This document shows positions 34,130 through 41,300 of a stretch of DNA of 64,000 bases, piece by piece. The notes under the pieces are model-generated. The model did not search any database. It saw only the letters and a program-made list of their open reading frames with translations, and had not been told where the DNA came from. This DNA is from Prevotella sp. (GTDB lineage Bacteria; Bacteroidota; Bacteroidia; Bacteroidales; Bacteroidaceae). The position numbers and the translations under genes were made by a program. The DNA lies in NCBI GenBank assembly GCA_017470345.1, contig JAFUEP010000042.1, positions 62,001-126,000 of the forward strand, in the 5' to 3' direction. Within the stretch, counting starts at the first letter, position 1. Every line of letters starts with the position of its first letter.

Positions 34130-35286
34130 ATCAGTTCGTCGCTTGTGTATCCCTTTGGCAGCTGGCGGCAGTTGTAGCCTGAGGCCATAATCTCGCCATA
34201 GGCGCCTGCCGAGCGGATGGCAATGAGATCGCCACGATGGCAACGGTTCAGGTCGATCTGTTTGGCAAAGACGTCGCTCGACTCGCAGATAGGCCCTACG
34301 ACGTCGTACGTCTCCAGGGGCTCGTCGCTGGTCAGGTTCTCTATCTTGTGGTAGGCCTGATAAAGGGCAGGCCTGATCAGGTCAGTCATGCCGGCATCGA
34401 CGATGCAGAACTTCTTGGCCGCTCCTTCCTTAATATATAATGTACGCGCGAAGAGCGTCCCGCAAGGGGCCACCACGGCACGCCCCAGTTCGAAGTGCAG
34501 GGTCTGCCTGGGCCTCAGCCTCAGTTGTCGAGCGAAGGTGTCGAAGTAGGCCTTGAAGTCGGCCATTGGCACGCGGTTGGGGTGCTGATAGTCGATGCCC
34601 AGTCCCCCGCCGACGTTGATGCTCTCGACGGCGATGTGATGGCGCTCCAGCTGCGTCTGCAGGTCGTTGATCCGATTGCATAGCGCCTGGAAGTCGCCCA
34701 TGTCGAGGATCTGGCTTCCGATGTGGAAATGGAGTCCGACGAATCTGACGGCTGTCATCTCCTGGGCTCTCATGATGACCGCTTCCATGTCACGCATGGC
34801 AATGCCGAACTTGTTCTCGGCCAGCCCCGTCGTGATGTTGGCATGGGTGTGAGCGCCGACGTCAGGATTGATGCGCAGGGCGACGCGGGCCGTCTTGCCC
34901 TCCTGCTGAGCCAGCTGATTGATGACTTCGAGCTCAGCCAGACTCTCGACGTTGAAGCACAGGATGTCATGGCGGAGTCCGCAGAGGATCTCCCAGTCGC
35001 TCTTGCCGACGCCTGCATAGACAATCTTGTCGGCAGGGAATCCGGCCTTGACGGCTGCCTCAATCTCGCCGCCACTGACGCAGTCGGCCCCCAGACCGGC
35101 CTGACGTATGATGCGCAGCACCTTCGGGTTGGCGTTGGCCTTCACGGCATAGTGCACCATGAAGCCCTCGTGCCTGCCTGCTTCTTTCTGAATGGCAGCG
35201 AGCGTCTGGCGCAGCAGGTCGGCGTCGTAGTAGTAGAATGGCGTGCGGACCTGCTGGAGTCGGTCGATGGGGAATTGGCCTTTCAT
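34126..35286 (-). CDS. lysA: Diaminopimelate decarboxylase
   Basis: A 386-residue PLP fold-type III enzyme that decarboxylates meso-diaminopimelate to lysine. The PLP-lysine motif HYAVKANANPKVL is near residue 46, the glycine-rich phosphate-binding GGGLGID near residue 220, and the active-site ICESSDVFA near residue 330. It follows lysC by 9 bases, so the first and last steps of lysine synthesis are paired. It overlaps the next gene by 4 bases. Confidence 0.96.
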   Translation of the reverse strand: MKGQFPIDRLQQVRTPFYYYDADLLRQTLAAIQKEAGRHEGFMVHYAVKANANPKVLRIIRQAGLGADCVSGGEIEAAVKAGFPADKIVYAGVGKSDWEILCGLRHDILCFNVESLAELEVINQLAQQEGKTARVALRINPDVGAHTHANITTGLAENKFGIAMRDMEAVIMRAQEMTAVRFVGLHFHIGSQILDMGDFQALCNRINDLQTQLERHHIAVESINVGGGLGIDYQHPNRVPMADFKAYFDTFARQLRLRPRQTLHFELGRAVVAPCGTLFARTLYIKEGAAKKFCIVDAGMTDLIRPALYQAYHKIENLTSDEPLETYDVVGPICESSDVFAKQIDLNRCHRGDLIAIRSAGAYGEIMASGYNCRQLPKGYTSDELI

Positions 35287-35295
35287 CCGGTTCTT

Positions 35296-36612
35296 TTATT
35301 TGAAGAGATGATCGCTCAGGCTCTGCAGAGCGCGCCGCTTATCCTCCTCGCGCACGAGGAACGAGATATTGTAGTTCGACCCGCCGTAGCTGATCATCCT
35401 GACAGGGATGTCCTTCATGGCGTCCATCACACGGGTCTCGAATCCCACGTTCGACCAGTCGAGGTCGCCCACGACGCAGATGACGCACAGGCTGGTGTCG
35501 ACCGTCACCGTGCCATACTTCTTCAGCTCGTCGACAATCTCGCCCAGATGGGACGAGTTGTCAATCGACATCGAGACGCCGACCTCCGATGTGCACACCA
35601 TGTCGATGGGCGTCTGATAGCTCTCGAAGATCTCGAACACCTTGCGCAGGAATCCCGTGGCCAGCAGCATGCGGCTCGACTTGATCTTGATGGCGATGAT
35701 GTTGTCCTTGGCGGCCACGGCCTTGATCTTGCCATACTCCGTGGCGTTGCTGATGGTCGTCCCTTCTGCTTCGGGGTCCATCGTGTTGAGCAGTCTGACG
35801 GGTATGCCGGCATACTTGGCGGGCTGCACGCAGGTGGGGTGCAGGATCTTGGCCCCGAAGTAAGCCAGCTCGGCAGCCTCCTCGAAGTGCAGCTGATGGA
35901 CGGGCTCCGTCTTGTCGACGATGCGGGGGTCGTTGTTGTGCATGCCGTCGATGTCGGTCCAGATCTGAATCTCCTCCGCGTTGAGGGCCGCTCCGACGAG
36001 CGAGGCCGTATAGTCGCTGCCGCCGCGCTGGAGGTTGTCGATCTCGCCGTAGGCATTGCGGCAGATGAATCCCTGGGTGATATAGACCTGAGCCCCAGGG
36101 TTCTGCTCCATCAGGGCCGTCAGCTTCTCTTTGATGTAGACGGGGTCGGGCTCGGCGTTCTTGTCAGTGCGCATGAAGTCGAGCGCATTGAGTAGCACCG
36201 TGCTGACGCCCTGCTCCTCGAGGTAGGCAGCCACCATGTGGGTCGACATCATCTCGCCCTGGGCGACGATGCTCTTCTCCTCAAACGACGTGAACAGCTC
36301 CTTGGTGAAGGAGCGCAGATACTGGAACTCCTCATGCAGGAAGTCGCGCGTGGCGGCCAGCCGCTGCTCGTCGCTGAGCAGTTCGGGCAGGTGGCGCATA
36401 TACTTGTCCTCCAGGTTGTTGATCACCTCGTTGGCGCCGTCAGGGTTCTTCTTGTAGAGGTAGTCGGATATCTCGACCAGCGAGTTGGTCGTCCCCGACA
36501 TGGCTGAGAGCACCACGAAGACGGGCTCGCCCTTAGCCGTCACCAGCCGCGCCACTTCTTTCATACGTTGTGGCGACCCTACGGAGGTGCCGCCGAATTT
36601 CATCACTTTCAT
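35296..36612 (-). CDS. lysC: Aspartate kinase (monofunctional)
   Basis: A 438-residue aspartokinase, first step of the aspartate family pathway (Lys, Thr, Met, DAP). The N-terminal kinase domain begins MKVMKFGGTSVGS and has RGGSDYTA and IWTDIDGMHNNDPR. The C-terminal ~140 residues hold two ACT domains (TPIDMVCTSEVGVSMSIDN; GVF-type second unit NYNISFLV). There is no homoserine dehydrogenase domain. Coupling with lysA suggests this isozyme is lysine-dedicated and probably lysine-inhibited, an inference from context. Confidence 0.96.
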   Translation of the reverse strand: MKVMKFGGTSVGSPQRMKEVARLVTAKGEPVFVVLSAMSGTTNSLVEISDYLYKKNPDGANEVINNLEDKYMRHLPELLSDEQRLAATRDFLHEEFQYLRSFTKELFTSFEEKSIVAQGEMMSTHMVAAYLEEQGVSTVLLNALDFMRTDKNAEPDPVYIKEKLTALMEQNPGAQVYITQGFICRNAYGEIDNLQRGGSDYTASLVGAALNAEEIQIWTDIDGMHNNDPRIVDKTEPVHQLHFEEAAELAYFGAKILHPTCVQPAKYAGIPVRLLNTMDPEAEGTTISNATEYGKIKAVAAKDNIIAIKIKSSRMLLATGFLRKVFEIFESYQTPIDMVCTSEVGVSMSIDNSSHLGEIVDELKKYGTVTVDTSLCVICVVGDLDWSNVGFETRVMDAMKDIPVRMISYGGSNYNISFLVREEDKRRALQSLSDHLFK

Positions 36613-36640
36613 ATCGTTGTCTTATTTTGTTTTTGTTGTT

Positions 36641-37351
36641 TTAATCATTATCTGCCTCAGCAGCACTCAGCGCCCCCTCGGCATCGCCTACCTCATAGAA
36701 GCGGCCGCCCTCACAGCGATAGACAATGCCAGGGAACTGGTCGAGCAGCGGCATGTTGTGGGTCGACATCACCACGGCCGTGCCCTGCTCCGAGATGCCC
36801 TTGAAGAGCTGCATGATACCACGCGCCGTCTCAGGGTCCAGGTTGCCCGTCGGCTCATCGGCCACGATCAGCCGCGGATGGTTCAGGATGGCCCGAGCGA
36901 TGGCGATGCGCTGCTGCTCGCCGCCCGACAGCTCGTGGGGCATCTGGCGGCTCTTGTCGCTCATCCCGACGGCCTCCAGCACCTCCTCGATGCGCTGCCG
37001 CCGCTCCTGCTTCTCCTTCCATCCCGTCGCCTTCAGCACGAACGACAGGTTCCTGAACACCGAGCGGTCGGCCAGCAGCTGGAAGTCCTGGAAGACGATG
37101 CCGATCTGGCGCCTCAGCGCCGGGACGTCCTTGCGCCTGATGGCCGTCATGTCGCAGCCGAGCACCTCAGCCTTGTCAGCCTCGTCGATGTCCAGCTCGT
37201 TGTAAATCGTTTTCAGCAGCGAGCTCTTGCCTGAGCCCACCCGCCCGATGATGTAGACGAAGGCACCCTCGCCGACCGTGAAATCGACGCCCGCAAGCAC
37301 CCGTTTCCCGTCCGTCTGGTCTATATTTGCATTTTTATAATCTATCAGCAT
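36641..37351 (-). CDS. ABC transporter ATP-binding protein, FtsE-like
   Basis: A 236-residue ABC ATPase. Walker A is GRVGSGKSS, the signature is LSGGEQQRIAIARAI, Walker B is LIVADEPTGNLD and the H-loop is STHN. Overall form, including LAGVDFTVGEGAFVYIIG, fits the FtsE cell-division/LolD group; FtsE in Bacteroidetes often stands apart from FtsX, and no permease gene is in the window. The ATG at 37351 gives the usual MLIDYKNAN start; an ATG 33 bases upstream adds only non-conserved residues. lysC follows after 28 bases. Confidence 0.88.
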   Translation of the reverse strand: MLIDYKNANIDQTDGKRVLAGVDFTVGEGAFVYIIGRVGSGKSSLLKTIYNELDIDEADKAEVLGCDMTAIRRKDVPALRRQIGIVFQDFQLLADRSVFRNLSFVLKATGWKEKQERRQRIEEVLEAVGMSDKSRQMPHELSGGEQQRIAIARAILNHPRLIVADEPTGNLDPETARGIMQLFKGISEQGTAVVMSTHNMPLLDQFPGIVYRCEGGRFYEVGDAEGALSAAEADND

Positions 37352-37381
37352 TTTTGTTATTAAAATAGCTATTTGAAGATG

Positions 37382-37389
37382 CAAAGATA
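37382..37389 (-). promoter_or_regulatory. -7 box (TATCTTTG) for the ftsE-like/lysC/lysA/fbp/dcuB run
   Basis: Perfect TAnnTTTG element on the minus strand, 30 bases before the ATG. Confidence 0.7.
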
Positions 37390-37473
37390 CACAAATTTTC
37401 CCCTAAAACACACTTTTTTATATATTTTTTATAAATAATCCAAAAAGTTTGATGTAATATCAAAAAAAAACAC

Positions 37474-37481
37474 TATATTTG
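37474..37481 (+). promoter_or_regulatory. -7 box (TATATTTG) for the AraC regulator, with upstream TTTG
   Basis: TAnnTTTG element 40 bases before the ATG; a TTTG at 37448-37451 is at a suitable distance for the -33 element. Confidence 0.7.
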
Positions 37482-37507
37482 CAAAAATTATCCGCAGTGA
37501 TTACTAT

Positions 37508-37515
37508 AAAGGAGG
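37508..37515 (+). promoter_or_regulatory. Strong Shine-Dalgarno sequence (AAAGGAGG)
   Basis: A near-perfect anti-16S match 6 bases before the ATG at 37522. This is unusual here; most genes in the window have no such site. Confidence 0.7.
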
Positions 37516-37521
37516 AATAAT

Positions 37522-37980
37522 ATGACCAAGTACAACATTACAGAGAGGAAAGAAAGGGAGGCCACCTACCGCACGCTGGTGAGCCCCGCGTTGATGGATG
37601 AGCTGAAGGATAAGATTCTCAACGTAATAGTTATGCAAAAGAAGTACAAGGACAAGGACTACTCTGCCAAGAAGCTGGCGGCCGACCTCGGCACCAACAC
37701 ACGCTACGTCTCGGCTGTGGTCAACGTAAAGTTCCACATGAACTACACTTCTTTTGTAAACAAATATCGGATTGAGGAAGCCATGTCCATCCTCGTCGAC
37801 AAGCGCTATCAGGACCTGCGCATCGAGGAGGTCAGCGACATGGTGGGATTTGCCAACCGCCAGTCGTTCTATGCCTCCTTCTATCGCATCATGGGCACCA
37901 CGCCCCGCGAATACAAGGCCCAGCACGCCGTCGCAGCACCCAAGCCAGCCACGCGGGCTCCCAAAAAAGCAAAGAACTGA
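37522..37980 (+). CDS. Small AraC-type transcription regulator
   Basis: A 152-residue protein made almost only of an AraC/XylS DNA-binding domain. The first helix-turn-helix reads YSAKKLAADLGTNTRYVSAV and the second has the hallmark VSDMVGFANRQSFYASFYR followed by MGTTPREYK. There is no sugar-binding or receiver domain, so the signal may come from elsewhere. The tail is basic and rich in Ala, Pro and Lys. Its stop overlaps the ATG of the M49 peptidase gene by one base. It is transcribed divergently from the FtsE-like operon. Confidence 0.92.
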   Translation: MTKYNITERKEREATYRTLVSPALMDELKDKILNVIVMQKKYKDKDYSAKKLAADLGTNTRYVSAVVNVKFHMNYTSFVNKYRIEEAMSILVDKRYQDLRIEEVSDMVGFANRQSFYASFYRIMGTTPREYKAQHAVAAPKPATRAPKKAKN

Positions 37981-39941
37981 TGGGCGCTGACCAATTCCCC
38001 TACAACGACGAGCGCTTTGCCGACATACAGCTGCTTCGATATCGCCTCAACGGCATCGAATCGCTGACCACACGACAGAAAGAACTCGTCTACTACCTCA
38101 CGCAGGCCACCCTCTTTGGGCGCGACATCACCTTCGACCAGTTCGGCCGCTACAACCTTCGCATCCGAAAGGTGCTCGAGACCATCTACACCGACCTGCG
38201 CATCGACCACACCACACCGTCATTCCGTTCGCTGGCCCTCTATCTCAAGAGGGTCTGGTTCTCCAGTGGCATCTATCACCACTACGCATCCGAGAAGTTC
38301 ACCCCAGGATTCACACCCGACTATCTGCTACAGGCAATGCGCACCGTCGATGCGCGACGACTGCCCCTCAACGACGGACAGACCGTCGACGAGCTGTTCA
38401 GCCTCCTTCAGCCCGTCATCTTCTCGCCCGACGTTCTGCCCAAGCGCGTCAACAAGGCCGACGGCGACGACCTCGTCGCGACCTCCGCCTGCCACTTCTA
38501 CGAAGGCGTCAGCCAGGCAGAGGCCGAAGCCTACTACGCCGAACTGAAGCGACGCCATGCCGACGACCCGCAGCCCCCCTCCTACGGGCTCAACTCCACC
38601 CTCGTCAAGCAGCCCGACGGCACCATCCGCGAAGACGTATGGTCAGCCCAAGGACGCTATGCCAACGCCATACGCCACATCGTCCACTGGCTACGCAAGG
38701 CAGCCGACGTCGCCGAGACGCCAGGCCAGCAGCAGCTCATCAACCACCTTATCAATTATTACGACGACGGCGACCTCCGCCACTTCAACGACTACTGTAT
38801 CGAGTGGGTCCGTTCGCTCGACACACGCGTCGACTTCATCAACGGCTTCATCGAAGTCTATGGCGACCCCCTCGGAATGAAAGGCTCATGGGAAGGACTC
38901 GTCGAATACATCGACGAGGAGGCCACCCAGCGCACACGCACCATCAGCAGCCACGCCCAGTGGTTCGAGGACCATTCGCCCGTCGACCCGCAATTCCGAA
39001 AGCCCCTCGTCAAGGGCGTCAGCGCCAACGTCATCTGCGCAGCCATGCTCGGCGGCGACGAGTATCCGTCGACAGCCATCGGCATCAACCTGCCCAACGC
39101 CGACTGGATCAGGGCCACCCACGGCTCAAAGAGCATCACCATCAGCAACATCACCGACGCCTACAACAAAGCCTCGCACGGCAACGGATTCAAGGAGGAA
39201 TTTGTCGTCGACCAAGCCATGCTCACACTCATCGACCGCTACGGCGACGCATGCGACGACCTCCACACCGACCTCCACGAATGTCTCGGACACGGCAGCG
39301 GACAGCTACTCCCAGGCGTCGACCCCGATGCCCTCAAGGCCTACGGCGACACCATCGAGGAGGCACGCGCCGACCTCTTCGCCCTCTACTACATCGCCGA
39401 CCCAAAGCTCGTCAAGCTGCAGCTACTGCCCGACCAGGAAGCCTACAAGTCGCAATACTACACCTACATGATGAACGGCCTCATGACGCAGCTCGTGCGC
39501 ATCGAGCCAGGACGGCAGATCGAGGAGGCCCACATGCGCAACCGCGCACTCATCGCACGATGGTGTCTCGAGCGCGCACAGCACACGTCGATCATCGTCC
39601 GCGACAACCACCACTACCTCCAGATCCGCGACTTCCACGAGCTCCGACAGCTCTTCGCACAGCTCCTGGCCGAGGTGCAGCGCATCAAGAGCTGCGGCGA
39701 CTACGAGGCAGCACGCCAGCTCGTCGAGACCTATGCCGTCAGCGTCGACCCCCATCTACACCAAGAGATACTCCAGCGCTACCGCCAGCTCAACCTCGCC
39801 CCCTACAAGGGATTCATCAACCCCGTCCTCATGCCCGTCTACGACGCCCAGGGACGCTTCGCCGACCTTCAGGTCAGCTACTCCGAGTCCTACGACCACC
39901 AGATGCTGCGCTACAGCTCCGAATACGCCACACTCATATGA
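37980..39941 (+). CDS. Dipeptidyl peptidase III-like zinc peptidase (M49)
   Basis: A 653-residue M49 peptidase. The diagnostic zinc motif HEXXGH is present as HECLGH at residues 433-438, followed by GSGQL, and the third-ligand motif EEARAD begins at residue 460. M49 enzymes cut dipeptides from the N-terminus of oligopeptides of about 4-10 residues; the Cys in the zinc motif is seen in Bacteroides homologues. No clear signal peptide is visible, so a cytosolic place is likely. It overlaps the regulator upstream by one base and the AlkD-like gene downstream by four. Confidence 0.92.
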   Translation: MGADQFPYNDERFADIQLLRYRLNGIESLTTRQKELVYYLTQATLFGRDITFDQFGRYNLRIRKVLETIYTDLRIDHTTPSFRSLALYLKRVWFSSGIYHHYASEKFTPGFTPDYLLQAMRTVDARRLPLNDGQTVDELFSLLQPVIFSPDVLPKRVNKADGDDLVATSACHFYEGVSQAEAEAYYAELKRRHADDPQPPSYGLNSTLVKQPDGTIREDVWSAQGRYANAIRHIVHWLRKAADVAETPGQQQLINHLINYYDDGDLRHFNDYCIEWVRSLDTRVDFINGFIEVYGDPLGMKGSWEGLVEYIDEEATQRTRTISSHAQWFEDHSPVDPQFRKPLVKGVSANVICAAMLGGDEYPSTAIGINLPNADWIRATHGSKSITISNITDAYNKASHGNGFKEEFVVDQAMLTLIDRYGDACDDLHTDLHECLGHGSGQLLPGVDPDALKAYGDTIEEARADLFALYYIADPKLVKLQLLPDQEAYKSQYYTYMMNGLMTQLVRIEPGRQIEEAHMRNRALIARWCLERAQHTSIIVRDNHHYLQIRDFHELRQLFAQLLAEVQRIKSCGDYEAARQLVETYAVSVDPHLHQEILQRYRQLNLAPYKGFINPVLMPVYDAQGRFADLQVSYSESYDHQMLRYSSEYATLI

Positions 39942-40552
39942 CCACCGACCAGCAAATCCTGCAGATCAAGCAGTCCTTCCGCCTCATGATGGACGGCGCG
40001 ACGGCACAGTCCATGCGCGACAAAGGACTCGACTACCACCTCAACTGGGGCGCCACACTCCCACGCCTGCGCGAGATGGCCCAATCCATCGCCCCAAGCT
40101 ATCCCCTCGCCATCGCACTATGGAAAGAGAACGTGCGCGAATGCAAGATCCTCGCCACCATGCTCATGCCCCCCGACGAGATGCTGCCCGACGTCGCCGA
40201 CCTATGGATGGAGCAGACACCCACCATCGAAATCGCCGAGCAGGCCGCCTTCAACCTCTATCAGCACATGCCCGCAGCCGCAGAAATGGCCTACAGATGG
40301 ATCGCCTCCCCCGACGACCTCACCCAGCTCTGCGGCTACCATATCCTCTCCCGCCTCTTCATGCAGCGCCGCGAGCCCAATGAGCGCGGCATCAACGAGT
40401 TCGTCGACCAGGCCACGGCCGCACTCCGCAGCCCCAACATCTCCCTCCGCAAGGCCGCCATGCAAGCCGTCAGCCGCTTCGCCCAGCTCGGACTCCTCTA
40501 CGAACGCATCGCCCGCTCCGCCCTCCGAAGCCAGGGACTCGATTTCCTCTGA
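39938..40552 (+). CDS. DNA alkylation repair-like (AlkD/HEAT) protein
   Basis: A 204-residue all-helical protein resembling the AlkC/AlkD HEAT-repeat DNA glycosylase family, with helix pairs such as ALWKENVRECKILATMLMPP and PNISLRKAAMQAVSRFAQL. WKENVRECKILA recalls the AlkD W-x4-h-R/E region, but I cannot confirm the catalytic Asp and Trp. It could be a non-catalytic HEAT protein. The ATG overlaps the M49 stop codon as ATGA, so translation is coupled. Confidence 0.75.
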   Translation: MTTDQQILQIKQSFRLMMDGATAQSMRDKGLDYHLNWGATLPRLREMAQSIAPSYPLAIALWKENVRECKILATMLMPPDEMLPDVADLWMEQTPTIEIAEQAAFNLYQHMPAAAEMAYRWIASPDDLTQLCGYHILSRLFMQRREPNERGINEFVDQATAALRSPNISLRKAAMQAVSRFAQLGLLYERIARSALRSQGLDFL

Positions 40553-40574
40553 CTGCACCCACCTCAACAACTGA

Positions 40575-40625
40575 CGTCACCTTCACTCCCCCTATCACTC
40601 CCCCATCACTCCTCATTCACTCCCC
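40575..40625 (-). repeat. GGAGTGA-type array after the AlkD-like gene
   Basis: On the minus strand the motif GGAGTGA or GGAGTGAT recurs four times at roughly 7-14-base spacing, each with TGA. Confidence 0.6.
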
Positions 40626-40639
40626 TTATTCCAACAATA

Positions 40640-40647
40640 CAAAGGTA
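40640..40647 (-). promoter_or_regulatory. Orphan -7 box (TACCTTTG)
   Basis: A perfect TAnnTTTG element on the minus strand that points at the 3' end of the AlkD-like gene. No gene starts downstream of it. Confidence 0.4.
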
Positions 40648-40795
40648 CAAACAAAAAGTCTGATTTCCAAATTATCAGCACTTTTGTTTTGATTTATTTT
40701 GATGGTCAACGACATAACGCCCTTTTCCCCAATATATTACGCCGACATTCACGTCCCTTAAAAGCACTCTAACCGACATTTTCACGACACCACAA

Positions 40796-40926
40796 CGCAG
40801 TATCGCAGTATCACAATACCACAATACCATTTGTGAATTAGAACGTTGAAAATATGGTGTATAATATTTTCGGTCTCTATGATTTCAGCAAATGGTATTG
40901 TAGTATTGTGGTATTGTGATACTGCG
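40796..40926. repeat. 38-bp inverted repeat built of 8-bp units
   Basis: The left arm (40796-40833) is CGCAGTAT twice, CACAATAC twice, then CATTTG. The right arm (40889-40926) is its reverse complement at 34 of 38 positions, and three of the mismatches would be G-T pairs. The loop is 55 bases. The octamer phase is unbroken in both arms. Confidence 0.85.
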
Positions 40927-41157
40927 CTGTGTCTTTTCCTAAATACGGTTCTTTGCATGCAAAGCGAACAAGTTCGAGCAGCCTTCTTTTATATATTGTT
41001 TTCTGGCATTTGCCTATCCATACTGAAAAGGTTGACTCGTCCTCATGGGATGTCTTGTTGTCTTGATGTCTTGATGTCCTTGATGCCTATTGTATTGTTG
41101 CCGGAAACAAAGCGGCATATCGGGAGTGACAAAGCACAGTTGTGTGATGTACACGAC

Positions 41158-41190
41158 GGCGTAACGCGCCAAAAGAAAGAGCGTTACGCC
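41158..41190. other. GC-rich hairpin
   Basis: GGCGTAACGC and GCGTTACGCC form a perfect 10-bp stem with a 13-base A-rich loop. No T-run follows on either strand. A related ATTACGCCGACAT sequence occurs near 40737. Confidence 0.6.
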
Positions 41191-41254
41191 GACATCGAAT
41201 ATAACAAATTGATAATAAAAAGTCTAAAAGCTTGATTTTACGCGAAGAAATTTG

Positions 41255-41262
41255 TATATTTG
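41255..41262 (+). promoter_or_regulatory. Orphan -7 box (TATATTTG) pointing into a convergent gene
   Basis: TAnnTTTG element on the plus strand, 39 bases before the 3' end of the minus-strand dockerin gene. It would make an antisense transcript; no plus-strand gene follows. Confidence 0.4.
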
Positions 41263-41300
41263 CATTGTGTAAACACCGCCTCCTTCACCCTCACAACGTT

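Larger units (their letters stand above)
40553..41300. other. Gene-poor 748-base stretch with several kinds of short repeat
   Basis: Lies between the 3' ends of two convergent genes. It holds a GGAGTGA-type array (40575-40625), an orphan promoter box on the minus strand (40640), a long inverted repeat of 8-bp units (40796-40926), a GTCTTGAT-type direct repeat near 41056-41085, a GC hairpin (41158-41190) and an orphan plus-strand promoter box (41255). A 129-codon open frame at 40846-41235 begins in the loop of the inverted repeat and looks accidental. Confidence 0.75.

Noticed and set aside
40796-40926. Terminal repeats of an insertion sequence
   Set aside because: The arms are internally repetitive, the 55-base interior cannot encode a transposase, and no target duplication is visible.
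40846-41235. A 129-codon open frame in the gap before the dockerin gene
   Set aside because: It starts in the loop of the inverted repeat, crosses its right arm, the GTCTTGAT repeat and the GC hairpin, and its product shows no family likeness or sound start signal.
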